Shown piece after piece: positions 22,938 through 34,700 of a DNA stretch of 64,000 nt (within the stretch, counting starts at the first letter, position 1; every line of letters begins with the position of its first letter). The translations under genes were made by a program, and so were the position numbers. This DNA comes from Acanthochlamys bracteata (lineage: Eukaryota; Streptophyta; Magnoliopsida; Pandanales; Velloziaceae). The stretch is from assembly GCA_019914995.1 (NCBI GenBank), contig CM034139.1, positions 1,431,001 to 1,495,000 of the forward strand, read 5' to 3'. The notes beneath the pieces are model-generated. The model had not been told where the DNA came from and ran no database searches. It worked only from the letters and a program-made list of their open reading frames with translations.

Positions 22938-23449
22938 TAAATTTCGCTCTTCAAAATCTACCGCAAGGTGTTAAGAATTGCAATGATGAGCACTCATTGA
23001 GGAGAAGCATATCGATTATCAGAATTGATAAGTTCAAACGGATATTCTCTCCTATGATTAATTCTACTATAATTTGGTTAGAGCGTATAATGAAGAAATC
23101 TCAACCAAAATTAGTTATCCTATAACGCTTGTTAATATTTTCCAAATACTTATAAGAAAACTTGATGTGAAGTTTCCAAGTTAGTAAGGATTCTTATAAT
23201 ATTAGAATTTTTAGTGGTTTAGGACTCTAACCAACTTGTCATATGGTAGAACCTATAAATAATAATGCTTTAGATATTGAAAGGCATCGAAGAATCAAGT
23301 TATTTATTTTCTTTTATCTTCAGCTTTATTTATCGCTTTTCTTATTATCTGCACTTTTTTCTAAAGTTTTAGTTCGATTCTCATCGAATCGTAATAATTA
23401 GTATCAGAGTAATCAACCTGCATGCTCGCTATTACTGTCGACTATAATA

Positions 23450-23766
23450 TACTTAGTACATCAACAATAATTATAATCTCACATTATTATCAACAGTACT
23501 ATCAATAATCAGAGCTATATCTATTACAGTACCACAGCTATGATTCTTATCATCAACAATCCGAACTATATCAACAACATCCTCATCAATATGACTTTTA
23601 TTAGAAATACTATCAACATCAGCAATATTTGCAACATCATGGCTACACTATCAACAATATTATTATTCACATCAAAATCAAGAACCGTATGTTCAAATTT
23701 CTTCCCCACAATTATATCAAGGACAGCTGCAACATGACACGACACTATCTCAATATTGAGATTTTT
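23450..23766 (+). pseudogene. Tyr/Gln/His-rich leader of the LTR element
   Basis: Directly after the primer-binding site, one frame reads HYYQQYYQ, YHQQSELYQQHPHQYDFY, KYYQHQQYLQHHGY and, after a slip, LHYQQYYYSHQNQEPYVQ ending at 23758. Stops at two positions show decay. The same composition follows the primer-binding site of the element at 39122-40882 (minus), which suggests a gag-like or prion-like leader typical of this element family. Confidence 0.5.
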
Positions 23767-24059
23767 CAATCCAACCTCAACTTAGTTAGGTTTGGAATAA
23801 AAGGTCAACAACTTCGCCCAAGCGACTTGAAATATCTTTACTCATCAGGTCCTGATTTGCAAAACCAGGCCCAAACCCATGCCGAATTCAAGCTCGTTGG
23901 TTGCTACTTCGATCCAACAAGAAAGGTTTTCCCCAACGATATCCAGCTTCTGAACCCGCAGCCACCAACAACTGCCCTGATCACCACATCCTGCAAGGCT
24001 GTCTCTTCTGTCACCACCACTTCGAAGCTTGTTGACTACGAACTCTCCACACCTCCAAG

Positions 24060-26990
24060 TCACGGCCACCACTGACCGGTGTAAGGCCGCCGGTGAAGTC
24101 AGAGAAAGTGGAGCAAGCTGCGTCTGAAGTTTTACCGGCAAGAGATTCAGGGAAGAAGACGAAATCACAAGAGCTCTCTCCGGCCGAATTTCGAAATTCT
24201 GTATTTGGAATTGAAGCCTGAGATCGAGTTGATCAACACCGCCTTCAACGATCTCAATCTCTCGTGTTCACTGGAGTTACTACGTGTTACAGTAGATAAT
24301 TCGAACACTGAACGTGCGTAAAATGATGAATTCATGCCTTCGGACCTGGAGACCACCCTCGATCGGTATAGATCGAGTTCACAAAATTATGTGCCGACGG
24401 TCTTCTCATTCTCAATTGATCCTGGAGAACAGTAGTATGCTTCTCATCAGCTTGTACCATCCATTGTGGTGTGTGCTGTGGCTAAAGAGACTTTGACGAC
24501 AGTAGAGGAGCTGTTTGGATTGTTGCAGCAACCTGAATTGTTTGGAGGAATTGGAAAAAAAAAATCTTTGCTTGAAAATCTGATTCACACGATCATTGAG
24601 CTTGAGGCTGCTTCCAACCCGCTGTGCTTTGATCCTGAAGTTCAGAAAAAGCCCTTTGATCAGCATACGTCGTGCTCGATATACGCTCCTATGGCCTACT
24701 CATCCACGTTGATCCTAGGGAGCAGTTCATATTTGCATCTAATTTAATTCATTGCACGGAAACATTTGGAAACTCTGTCACAAAATGTGGAAATCTTTAG
24801 CCATGCATATTGAAGATTGGAGGGAACTTGGGGCTGCCAGCAGTGCTCCTCAACTCCATGTCCTGACTGTAAGCAAGGTAAGAATGTTAGTGCTTATAGC
24901 CCGAGCTCATCATCAACTAACATACTTGCTTCTTGCAACAGCAGCTCACATGATCTTATTAAGAAATGCTCTCTGAAAGATGGTTTTCGCCCATATGAGA
25001 GTGAACTTCTAAAGCTTCTCGCAGTTTTCCAAATTGTTGTATTCGGCTTAGAAAAGGCTGTTGATCACGATGATTACTGTCACAGACATATTACATTCGC
25101 GAAGACAGTTGCTTGGTGCTTTCTTGAGTGTACCTTCTGTAGCTTCAATCCAGCATGTCCAGTAATGATAGATGGAGGGAAACCACACGCAGGTATCATG
25201 GCGGAGTCCATCCTGTGCTTGCCTTTTGTGTGGATAATGGGAACCTTGTGTTATTCTTTGCTGCAATTTATGAGGGGTCTTTAAAACATACATGGGTGTG
25301 TGGCAAGCTCCAAGCTGAGCATGAACGAGGCTCCTCATCTGGTATTCTTGTGGTTGGCTTACAGGATTCAAGGCATTTCAATGCTGCAGATAGACAAGCT
25401 AATTATTCTACATGCCCTTGCAAAGGCTATTTCTGAGTCTACTAATTTCAAATCTTGGCCCATATATGACTTTAAGGAAAGAAAATAAGATTGTTATGAG
25501 ATGGTGGATAGATAAAACTAAGCTTAGCCCTCCGGTCATTGCTGTAGGAGCTTTCTATGGTGAGATGAAATTCAGTAGTATTGTGTTTATGAGTGCTGAA
25601 ATAGTCCTTAATGCTTTGGAAATACTGAGCAATTACCCACCTATTGTGTTGCATCTTATTCTTGAGGTCTTGACATACCAGGTGATGACTCAATTGTCAG
25701 ATGCAAGTCTTTTGTTCTACTTCAAATCATCATTACACCCTATAAGCTATTTGGAAATTGACAAGGGGAAAGGAAAGAATAGCATCTCCAATGCACTTGC
25801 ATCTTTAAGTATTTCTAATAATTGCGAGGCTGAGTTTCCCATGGTATTTTTTCTGATGTTGGCCGCAGTTGCGCTTCCACATAGGAAATTCTTTGCGTTT
25901 GAGCTAGCTGATTTAGCTCATTGCTCGAGTTGTGCTGTTCAAGGACTGATAACTTCTGGAAGTGCCTTTGATAACCTGACAGTTGTCACAAGAGAAGTTG
26001 GTTCTCACCTTTTCTTAGACATATCTGGACATCTTGAGCTCTCTCGTCTACCTGAAATAAGTGGTACTTTAAAACTTCTTGCTGGGCAGACATTGCTTTT
26101 CAGGCTGCCAGTACATGTGGTTTAAGGAAGAACAAGGTATATTCACCAATAGAAGTAGCATTTTTTCATTTCTGAAGATGAGACAACGTAGAAAATGCTC
26201 TCAAAAGCTATGGAGTTATTAGAAGAGCATATGGCTTTATATATCCAGTATTATTATGGCTGCCTCTTCCATGAATTATTGGCATTACAGATCGCTAGTC
26301 GGCATCCACAAGCTGAGATGGAATGCTCAAATATGCATCTGACATCATGGGCAGGTTTCGCAAGTTCTGCAGTATCTACTGTGAGTAGTTCTGAGTTGTC
26401 AATCCCTAAGATGAAAAACCATTTTGTGATTCATATGGATGCTGGCCAGAGCCTTTTGCCAATACTAACTGATGTTAAAACATATGCTCTGGAGGGATTT
26501 ACTAGTCAGAAAATGGTTGAATCTGAGGTTGAGATACATGCTGGAATTTAGCAGTTGGTGAAGGATAATTACTGGTTTCCTACTGACAGCTCGTCAAGGT
26601 TCATCTATACAAAATCTCCTCGTACCCTCTTCAGCAAGCTTGTTCTCTATTGGGTACAAGAATATGGCATTGCTGTTTTCCAATTTGGAACTATTGGAAT
26701 TATGTAGTTGCTGGTAAGTTCTTGAAAGCAGAAACTATGACTGCTCAAACTAAGTCAGAAGAAGCATTTAAGCTTGACCTTAAGGCCCTTGTAAGCTTGC
26801 TATGGTATCAAACAGTTTTTGATAGAATAGCAAAGAGGACAATATGTCCTGGAACTTGATCATTAGTGAATGTCCAGCCAAAGGAATGGTTCGTAAGGCA
26901 CTTGCCTACATTCAAATTAAAAGGGAAGAAGCTTGCCAAACCTTCCTGAGGTTGATTGGAACTTATAATGAAAGTTTTCCTCCAAATGAG
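24060..26990 (+). pseudogene. Frameshifted gene-like segment inside the LTR element; family not identified
   Basis: Long stretches of coherent protein appear in changing frames. 24130-24690 has LELKPEIELINTAFNDLNL, AKETLTTVEELFGLLQQPEL and LLENLIHTIIELEAASNPL. 24817-25165 has DGFRPYESELLKLLAVFQIV. 25155-25400 has VHPVLAFCVDNGNLVLFFAA and CGKLQAEHERGSSSG. 25412-26125 runs 237 residues with ISNALASLSISNN, RKFFAFELADLAHCSSC and LFLDISGHLELSRLPEI. 26195-26551 has ELLEEHMALYIQYYYGCLF. Leu-rich helices suggest a HEAT/ARM-like protein, which is inference only. The lack of clear introns and the flanking LTR signals suggest a reverse-transcribed host mRNA. At least five frameshifts or stops show it is dead. 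I do not recognise the parent gene. Confidence 0.5.
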
Positions 26991-27048
26991 TTGCAAGGAA
27001 CGATATCCTTCAACCTTGAGGACAAGATTGATTTTCAGGGGGGTGGAA

Positions 27049-27688
27049 TGTTATGATATGGGTGTGTGCCCATAAGAATGCAGGCTGGGTCTAAAAGATC
27101 ACATAGACTTAGTGCAAGAGTCCAAAAGAGTTGAATTTCTAGAAGCAGTAGCTAGTGACATAAGGTATCTAGAATAATAAGGAAACTTGATGTGAAGTTT
27201 CTAAGTTAGTAAGGGTTTTTATAATATTAGAATTCTTAAGAGGCGTTTGGGAGTGCTTTTGCAATGGAGTTTTTTTGAAATGGAGAGTATTTTTATTCTT
27301 TTTGAAAAACAGAGTTCTATTATTTTGACCTAAAAAAAATAAAATATGTAATAAAAAGATCTCACTACGTAAAATTTTTTATATTTTTAAAATTTTTAAA
27401 AAATTTTTTTAAATATTTATAAAAGATGTATTAGAAAACGTAAAATGACAAATTGAAAAGTTACTTTCGCAGTAAGCAATGCCAAACACCCTCTTAGTGC
27501 TTTAGGAATTTAACCAACTTGTCATGTGGTAAAGATAATAAATAATGATGCTTGCAGACCTTGAAGGCATCGAGGAATCAAATTATTTATTTTTTTATCT
27601 TCAGTTTTATTTACAATTTTATTATCGCTTTTTTTTATTATCTGCAATTTTTTTGAAATTCTAGTTCGATTCTCTTCGAATCGTAACA
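27049..27688 (+). repeat. 3' LTR of the gene-carrying element, split by a MITE
   Basis: It begins TGTTATGATATGG directly after a purine tract and ends CGTAACA. Removing the MITE at 27239-27493 leaves about 383 bp, aligning with 23150-23396 over its last 240 bases. An ATAAATAATGATGC stretch (27537-27551) matches the TATAAATAATAATGC of the 5' copy (23251) and would be the LTR TATA region. Confidence 0.75.
27239..27493 (+). mobile_element. Tourist-like MITE, copy C (255 bp), inside an LTR
   Basis: Ends AGAGGCGTTTGG and CCAAACACCCTC are flanked by TTA on both sides (27236-27238 and 27494-27496). It interrupts the LTR at ATTCTTA|GTGCTTTAGG, whereas the left LTR reads straight through (ATTTTTAGTGGTTTAGG), giving an empty site for comparison. 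Confidence 0.85.
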
Positions 27689-27712
27689 TATCGGTTTTCG
27701 GGAGAGTGGAAA

Positions 27713-28118
27713 TGTTACACCATGGGCCTTGAGCTATCCAAGTCTCATATTTTATCTAGAGGAGTTAGAAATTTAAATTTTATTATAAGTGTTTGAGTTT
27801 AATTAGAAACTAGTATTTGCTTTAGTTAAGAGTTCTATGTAGAGATGAATTCTTATAAAAAAAGACTATTTTGCATGGTAAGAGATTAATGTTAAGTGTT
27901 CAGATTAGGTTGAAGTTTTAATATTAGTAAAGTTGTAGTAGAGTTAAAACTTTGCTTATAAATTTTAGTTATAAATAAAAGTGCATGGCACCTCACGATA
28001 AGTATGAAGAAGAATTGAATTAGTTATTTTATTCTAGTTTTATCTTTAGTTATTAGTTTATTTAGTATTAAAATAGTTTTGCGACTCGTGTGATAGCAAA
28101 TCGTAGCAAATCGTAACA
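27713..28118 (+). repeat. LTR of a second short element family (copy L1)
   Basis: It begins TGTTACACCATGGGCC after a purine tract GGGAGAGTGGAAA and ends ATCGTAACA, 406 bp. Shared phrases with copies at 39122, 40498 and 41000 include CTATCCAAG..C..ATTTTATCTAGA, GATTAGGTTGAAGTT and GAATTGAATTAGTTATTTTA. A PPT before it suggests it is a 3' LTR; its 5' partner was not found, and the gene-carrying element lies immediately to its left. Confidence 0.7.
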
Positions 28119-28861
28119 GGATGACTGAATTTGTTCATTCAAGAGCGTCGGACAATTTGTGCATTCCATCAAAGCTCCCCGAACTGGATTCCATCAAAAG
28201 CTCCTCGAATATGTGAATGATTCTTAACTCCTAGTTGTAATATTGATTCTGAAAATAAGAGTGTCTGTACAGATCCAGAAAGTATGGCAATACAAAGAAA
28301 ATTTTGAAAGGTATTCTTAGGCATGTGTTAGGAATTGTCATAAATGTAAAGAGATAAAATAAAGGTTCGTTGCTATTATCTATTATTATGCAGACTTGTC
28401 TGCCCGTCTGTTATAAGGATTCAAACTTGCTTGCTGATCAATTGTGGAAATAGAAAGAAGACTATTTTGCATTTGCATCTTGACAAAATTCATTGTAACT
28501 ACGTTGCTGACTAACCGCTTAAATACTACATAGATTTCCAACTGGCTGTGCGACAGCCTGATCAACATCATAGTATTTTACTCCAGATATAAATTCAATA
28601 GAAATTTTTTACATAATTAGCACTAGAATTTCTAATAGATTGGAATAGTTCATATACATGAGTAAAGGTTCACAAAGCCCATACGTCAGTTGGACTTTCT
28701 TGACGGAATCTTCACTATAAATTACCTGGACTATCTAAGTGGCTTCAGTCATACAACTAACTATTACACTAACACGTTTAACTTGCAGATGCAATTATCT
28801 TGAAGCATGTTACTGCCACCATTTTGTACAACAACACAATAGTTAGAATTATATGTCGGAG
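28119..28861. other. Intergenic sequence; 3' flank of the hAT-derived gene
   Basis: No coding signal is convincing. The part just below 28862 would be the 3' UTR of the minus-strand gene. Confidence 0.4.
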
Positions 28862-31754
28862 CTACTTTTGTTTCTTTTCACGACTTGCTATGCCAGGAGC
28901 ACTGGGTATAGAATCAAGCAGCTTCTCAAAGTCGATCTCCGAAGATCTGAACTTAAACTTGTACCCACACCGCAACCATGACTTGATGCACATCACTGCC
29001 TGCATGCTGCTGAAAGGCAAACAGAATTGTTGCTTCCATCTCTCCTCACCTTTACTGGAAAACAACTCTTCTGGTTCAATCGCAATACCCTGTACAGCAA
29101 GGTAGTCACGAGCCATGACTGAGAGCCGCGGGTATCTGGTACCATTCAACTTCCACCAATCTAATGAATTAGTAGAGAGTGGCACAGGCGGCTCAGCAAG
29201 AAACTGACTCAACTCATCAGTAGCAATGCTTGTAATTGTACGACGTCTCTTCCTTGCAATCTCTTCAGCATAGGAAACACCACTGAACTCTTCAGGTTCC
29301 TGGGAAGCAAACCCGTTTGTTATAGATGCAAAGGGATTGATGGAGTAATCCCTAGAGAAGTAACTCTTTGCTTCCTCCAGATTTTTGTCTGAGTTAAGAC
29401 TGTCGGGGATAAGTTCCTTCTTAATCCGTGGATCAAGAATTGCAGCAATGAATGTGAAGAGGTTATACACCTGGCTGCTAAAGGTTCTAGCTCTTGTAGC
29501 CATATCATCTGCCGCACTCTTGAGCCAGTCATGCCGGCAACTGTCTCTGCAAGAACTGATCATTTCCATGACATGGTCCATGAAAAAGAGTACCAGGCCA
29601 ATTGTAGGAACTTTACAAGTGCATAAATTGGTTGTCAGCTTATAGAATGACTCCATATATGCATGCAGGATAGTTATCACAGATTTCTCTGCAGGGCTCA
29701 GCAATATGTTTCTATTCCCAAAAATCTCCTCATGCTTTCTAATGATAGTGTCCATGGAATTAGAAGCCTGCAAAATGAAATAATAAAATCTCTATTATCA
29801 GTGCCATAGCAAAATTAAAAGCTTTTATCCATCTAAAGATAACTGTTAGTACAAAACATAATATACCTTCCGTACTATGTCAAGCATTGTGTAATCACCA
29901 CCCCAGGTAGCTGAAGTATCAAGAGGAAACTTCCAGCAGCCTTCCTGATAGGTTGCACACATTTGATTGAATTCCTGTGCTATGCCAGGATATAAATTCA
30001 ATTCAAGAACAAACTCACGAATTTTGGACAGTATAGATTTTGGAGTTCTCAAACAATCTTCTACGATTAGGTTCATAGATTTTGGAGTCCTCAAACAATC
30101 TTCTATGATTAGGTTCAATGTGCGAGCAGCACAAGGAATATAGCAAAACGAAACCTTACGAGTATCCAGCTCCTCTTTAAGTACATGGCAAGCATGCATT
30201 GCTTGTGGGCTATTATCATAAGTGCAGAAAAGAATCCTCTTATCAATATTATAGATGTTAAGCACTTTTGCTAAAGCATAAAATATCTCAGGACCACTAC
30301 AAAGGTAAGGTACGCGTAAAACATCAAGAAGAACCTTGTGCAGTGACCAGCTTTCATCTATCCAGTGACATGCCACGCTCATGTAAAATATCTGCTCGTA
30401 GGAATTCCAAAAATTCAGAGTTAGGGAGAACTTAGAGTTAACTTGCTCCAACGAAGACTTTACATCATCTCGCATGCTCCTGAAAACCTCATGGGTGACG
30501 TCGTGGAGCTTCTCTTTTGGCCAGATCTTGAAAAAAGGATTTATAAATTTGAATGAATTATTTAGCGCCTCGTCCTCAAAGGTGGAGGGAGGAAGTGAGG
30601 CATCAATTAGCCACTTCAACAATAACCAGTTAAGATGATCTAAATCTGGATTTGCATTTTTCACATGTACTTGAGGCTTCTTGATGACTACTATAGGACC
30701 TTGGGCAACTTGGCTGGTATCACCCTGCTTATCATAGCCTGGATGGTGGTGGCTGAGATGCCTTCCAAGATTGCCTTCACAATTGAAGTGTACTTAGAAT
30801 GAGAAATTAGAAAAGGACAACAATATTGCATTTACTAACACGATGACTGAGAAAGGAACAAATGCATTAAAGAAAAGAAAATGAACAATGATAAAGTTAA
30901 AGCCTCCAGTCTGGCAGTAGTCTCTAAACACTTCAGCATTCTTCACTTGAATAATTGAGCTATCATTTGGAGCATTTGGTCCTTGAACTTCTAAAATCAG
31001 TTCAACCAAGTCCAAAATTTGGACTATATTAAGCTTTTTAGGTAAAAAACTTGCAAATCTGGACAGTTCTAAAAAATCAATGCATTTTCTTCCTGATATA
31101 GAAAAACTTATACAAAAATAACAAAGAAGATGCACGTTTTACACACTCATTACCTTAAACACCAATTGTAATGTATACATAAAATTGTAAATTTTGTTGT
31201 TATATCAATATAAAGTACTCGAGAGCATCAAGAAAATACATGGTTTTCTTTTTGGAAAATTATCAAAGGAAGAGCTTGACTTCACCAAAATTTTAGACTG
31301 ATTTAAGAATTTTAGGGAGTAAAGGACTAGTACAACTTCAGGGATTAAGTGAAGACCGTGAAAAGTTTAGGAACCCCTTTAGACATAAGGTCTAAGGAAA
31401 CATGCAGACAGAGATACTTATTTGTTACACAAAACATGCTCAGAATATCTTCTTCAAGAAAAGCAATCAAATTTCCAAAAGGTTTTCACATGTTTAGCAA
31501 ATTAACATATAGAGGTTTAAGTAAGGAGCTACCTGTTGCAGTAGACATAGAATAACTCTGCTTGCATAGCTTGCATCTCCTAGTCTTCCCATCAGGAGCT
31601 GTTTCGAAAAATTGAAGATACAGTGAAGTCATAGACTTTTTCTTTGGCTTTATAACTGAAATAGGATTTGTTTTCTCAATGGAACTAGTTCCATATTCCA
31701 AAGGATCCACTCTTGGTATGACTGCCACTTCCGTCCTGCTTTTAGCTTCCACCT
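28862..31754 (-). CDS. Domesticated hAT-transposase-like protein with BED finger, three coding exons
   Basis: Exons are 31754-31533, 30774-29867 and 29767-28862, with phases 1 and 0 consistent, giving about 677 residues. In order: a BED finger (SLYLQFFETAPDGK, CKLC, GNLGRHLSHHH, completed across intron 1), the hAT N-terminal helix region (LLKWLIDASLPPSTFEDEA), an RNase-H-like core (KFSLTLNFWNSYEQ; CTYDNSPQAMHACH; IPCAARTLNLI) and a C-terminal dimerisation region (LDWWKLNGTRYPRLSVMARDYLA, FSSMQAVMCIKSWLR). The frame is intact. The first core aspartate (usual TTD.W) is Asn (codon 30413-30415) and the CxxH motif reads CAAR, so transposition is unlikely; the second Asp (30215-30217) remains. This resembles DAYSLEEPER-type plant proteins. 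The start is open: no in-frame ATG until 31632-31630, so an upstream exon may supply it. Confidence 0.8.
30034..30117 (-). repeat. 42-bp in-frame tandem duplication within the hAT-derived gene
   Basis: TAGATTTTGGAGT begins units at 30034 and 30076, each continuing CTCAAACAATCTTCTA and GATTAGGTTCA. The protein therefore repeats a 14-residue segment, seen as LIIEDCLRTPKSMN followed by LIVEDCLRTPKS. The two copies differ at only two bases. Confidence 0.9.
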
Positions 31755-34700
31755 CTGTGAAGGCAATATTTTTAACTATCTACTGCTGGCTTTCAAATTC
31801 TTAAGTAGCGAAAATAAGAAAATAAGAAAAATCATCATTTAGCAAAAGAAGCTGTTCTATGTGGAAGAGCTCACAGTTGCTCAACATACTTAATATTTCT
31901 CAATTCTACTGTAAAGTCAGATGGAAACCCAAAAGGCAACATTGTAATCCTCATGTACATAAATGAGTGATTCACATATATCCTATTTTCTGAAGAAGAC
32001 ATACATGTTATATCTTTTTCTTCTACAATAATTTTTCAACTTTTTCTCATTATCTGCAAATAGTATATGATTTTATAGGTAAGTAGCTATGCAAGTATGC
32101 TCTTTCTTATGGTTTATCCCAATTTCAAGTAAAATCTTTCATGAAATTGTTGAAATGTGGGCTTAACAAATAAATTCTCTTACATGCCCCAAAGCCAATC
32201 CATTAATGCAATTGCAACTTTTGTTCTACTTGCTCATGTAAGTTTGGAGGCTTGTGTCAAGTAAACCTAGCCAAAACCATTTCATGCTTTTTCCAACATA
32301 ATCTACTGCTTAACATAGCAGAAAAATAACATAATCTACTGTTTAAGTATAGTTGTATGATCCTCACATGCATGAACAATACTAACAATTTAGTTTTAGT
32401 AAACTGAGACCAGATCGGAATATAATTACTAAAGACTATCCAACAAAATGATATGAATCTGTCATAAAACTAGTTAGTAGAAAGGTAAAAGTTGAGAATT
32501 AGTCCTTGAACTTGGGGAAAGTTTCATTGGTGTCCCTGAAATTATAAAAGTCTAAAAGTGCATTATATGTCACAAACCTTTGGTTTTGTAACAGTTACAA
32601 TGTCCATGAACCTTCGTTTTGTAACAGTTACAACCTATTTTTACTTATTAAGTTGCATTTGAACTTAATAACAATAAGAATTTTATATTGCACTTCTTTA
32701 TCTAATACAACCTTTTCTCTTTTTGAAAAGCTTTCGATGAAAATATTAAATCAAGATTAAGTGCTGTTCTAGAAATTTCCTTGATTATGTCACTAGTCAA
32801 GGCCATACTGGAAAGAGAAAACATGTATGCGTTTTCTTGGACAAATACTACCATCATATACAAAAAGGCTACAATCATTGAAAAACAGAAGGTTAAGGAA
32901 ACAAGCTCTCAAAAGCGGCAGGGATATGACTAAAGATTTGCTAGAGGTTAGAAATTAATGCAAAATTGTGCCTAGTAGAAACTGAGTTTAAAAAGTGAAA
33001 AAATTATACCACAAACACTAAGACCATGACAAAATAGGCCTTCAGTTATGAGGATAGTGAGGAACATTCAGCTTTTATAACACATTAAAGCTGTATAAAA
33101 AGCAATCTGTAAAAGTCACCTACTACTATGTTGTAGTACACCTGAGGATGAAGCATGTGGATCCTGATAATCACATTTCCAGATTAAAACCACTTGGAAA
33201 CCTAATGCCAGCAGGCACAAATGCTAGCAATCAAAAGTCATGTAAAAGAAACCCTTAGAGAATCAATTGAAACAACTCTTTAATTGCAGACATACTGCTA
33301 ACCTTTTACTATAGATGTTCAAGCAAGTGAAAATACAAACTTTAGCGAACGCATCTTTCCTCTGAAATGATAAATGATAACTTGAGGAAGCAAGAATTTA
33401 CGAATTACAGAGGTCTGCTGGAAAAGCTTACCTTTCATGTTCTTATAAGCATTACCCCACTCCATCATACCACCAATAATGATATAGTGATTCCTGTATT
33501 GGGTATATTTTGTAAGAATCTAACCATGGTTCCAATGCAGAAAAAATGTAAGGAAACATTCACAAAAGCATGTATCAGTTTGTAATTACTAGCCACTTTA
33601 TAATTGGTTCCTCAAAAGAAAAATCACAAGAAGGTGGCTTCCATTGTTGTGCACACATGCAAAACAACCAATACGGCATTGGACTTCCATCCCACGGTAC
33701 AAAAACCACTATGGCATGCAAAACAACACTACACTGACTAATATGGCACATTTCTATGTAGAGTAAGTGGCTAGTAAGCATGCACATAGCATCGTCTTAA
33801 GCGTCTACACTTAATATTGACTGCAACCAAAAGAGCCGTGGCTCAGTTTGCAGGACTAGAAATTCTATTTAGAAGTTGTAATAACCTATATACTTAATAT
33901 TAATTTATAATGAAGCATTATTCTTCATTCGCAAGAGAGGCATGTTAATCCGAACTAAAGCAAAGACGACTAGTCATGGCCATTGCCTAAGAGACATATA
34001 AGATTCATATTATCCAACATATGCATAAATGGAACTTGTTGCATTTCGAAATTACATAAACCACTCACTCAGAACTCCCAAGTTATTGAAAATGAAGGTT
34101 ACTACAGAATGACATTCTGCATAATGACTGCAACCACTTGTACTGTACCTAAGTGTTCTTAATTGCATAAACCAAGTCATAATTTAACCAAAAAGGACCA
34201 TGCAGATAAATGCATTCTTTTTCATTTTGTTACTAAAATCAGCAAAAATCTTCAACTCCACTCCGCCACTACTACATCGAACTCAGCACACAGTTAGATT
34301 TTCAGCATTGAAACATGAAACTTACCAAGAACAACCTCATCACCTCCTCCAAGAGCAAGCATATCAAATTGCTATTCACTTCCTCCTCATCATCCAACTC
34401 TAAATTAGAAAATAATAACAAATCCATCAAATTTCTTTTAAAAGAAAAGGAACAGATCCAAATTTATGGAACACCAACTCAATTGCACTGAGAAAGAAGA
34501 GATCGATCGATACATCTCGAAAGTTTTCTATCAGAACTTGGAGCTGAGCCGAATCGGAGCCGACGGGAAGCCGACGGATTTTGAGCCGATAAAGACAGAG
34601 TGGAGAGGAGAGAAACGAAGTTGAAAACAGACGGACGCCGACGAGCTGAAGCCAATAAAGTTAGTTACCAATTATGTTTAGAGTGTGTTTACATGTTAAA

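Larger units (their letters stand above)
23150..27688 (+). mobile_element. Short LTR retrotransposon carrying gene-like sequence
   Basis: The left LTR ends at 23396 with GAATCGTAATA and is followed by TAGTATCAGAGT (23399-23410), a near-match to the initiator-Met tRNA primer-binding site. The right side has a purine tract CAGGGGGGTGGAA (27036-27048), then an LTR beginning TGTTATGATATGG (27049) and ending GAATCGTAACA (27688). The two LTRs share GAAACTTGATGTGAAGTTTC, TTATAATATTAGAAT, ACCAACTTGTCAT, ATAAATAAT.ATGC and the final CTAGTTCGATTCTC. The right LTR is interrupted by MITE copy C. Between them are a Tyr/Gln-rich leader and about 2.9 kb of gene-like sequence instead of gag-pol. The 5' part of the left LTR is not recognisable. 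Confidence 0.65.

Noticed and set aside
23399-23410. Possible tRNA fragment (GTATCAGAG)
   Set aside because: Only the 3' complement of initiator Met tRNA is present; it is a primer-binding site, not a tRNA gene. No tRNA or rRNA gene was recognised in the window.
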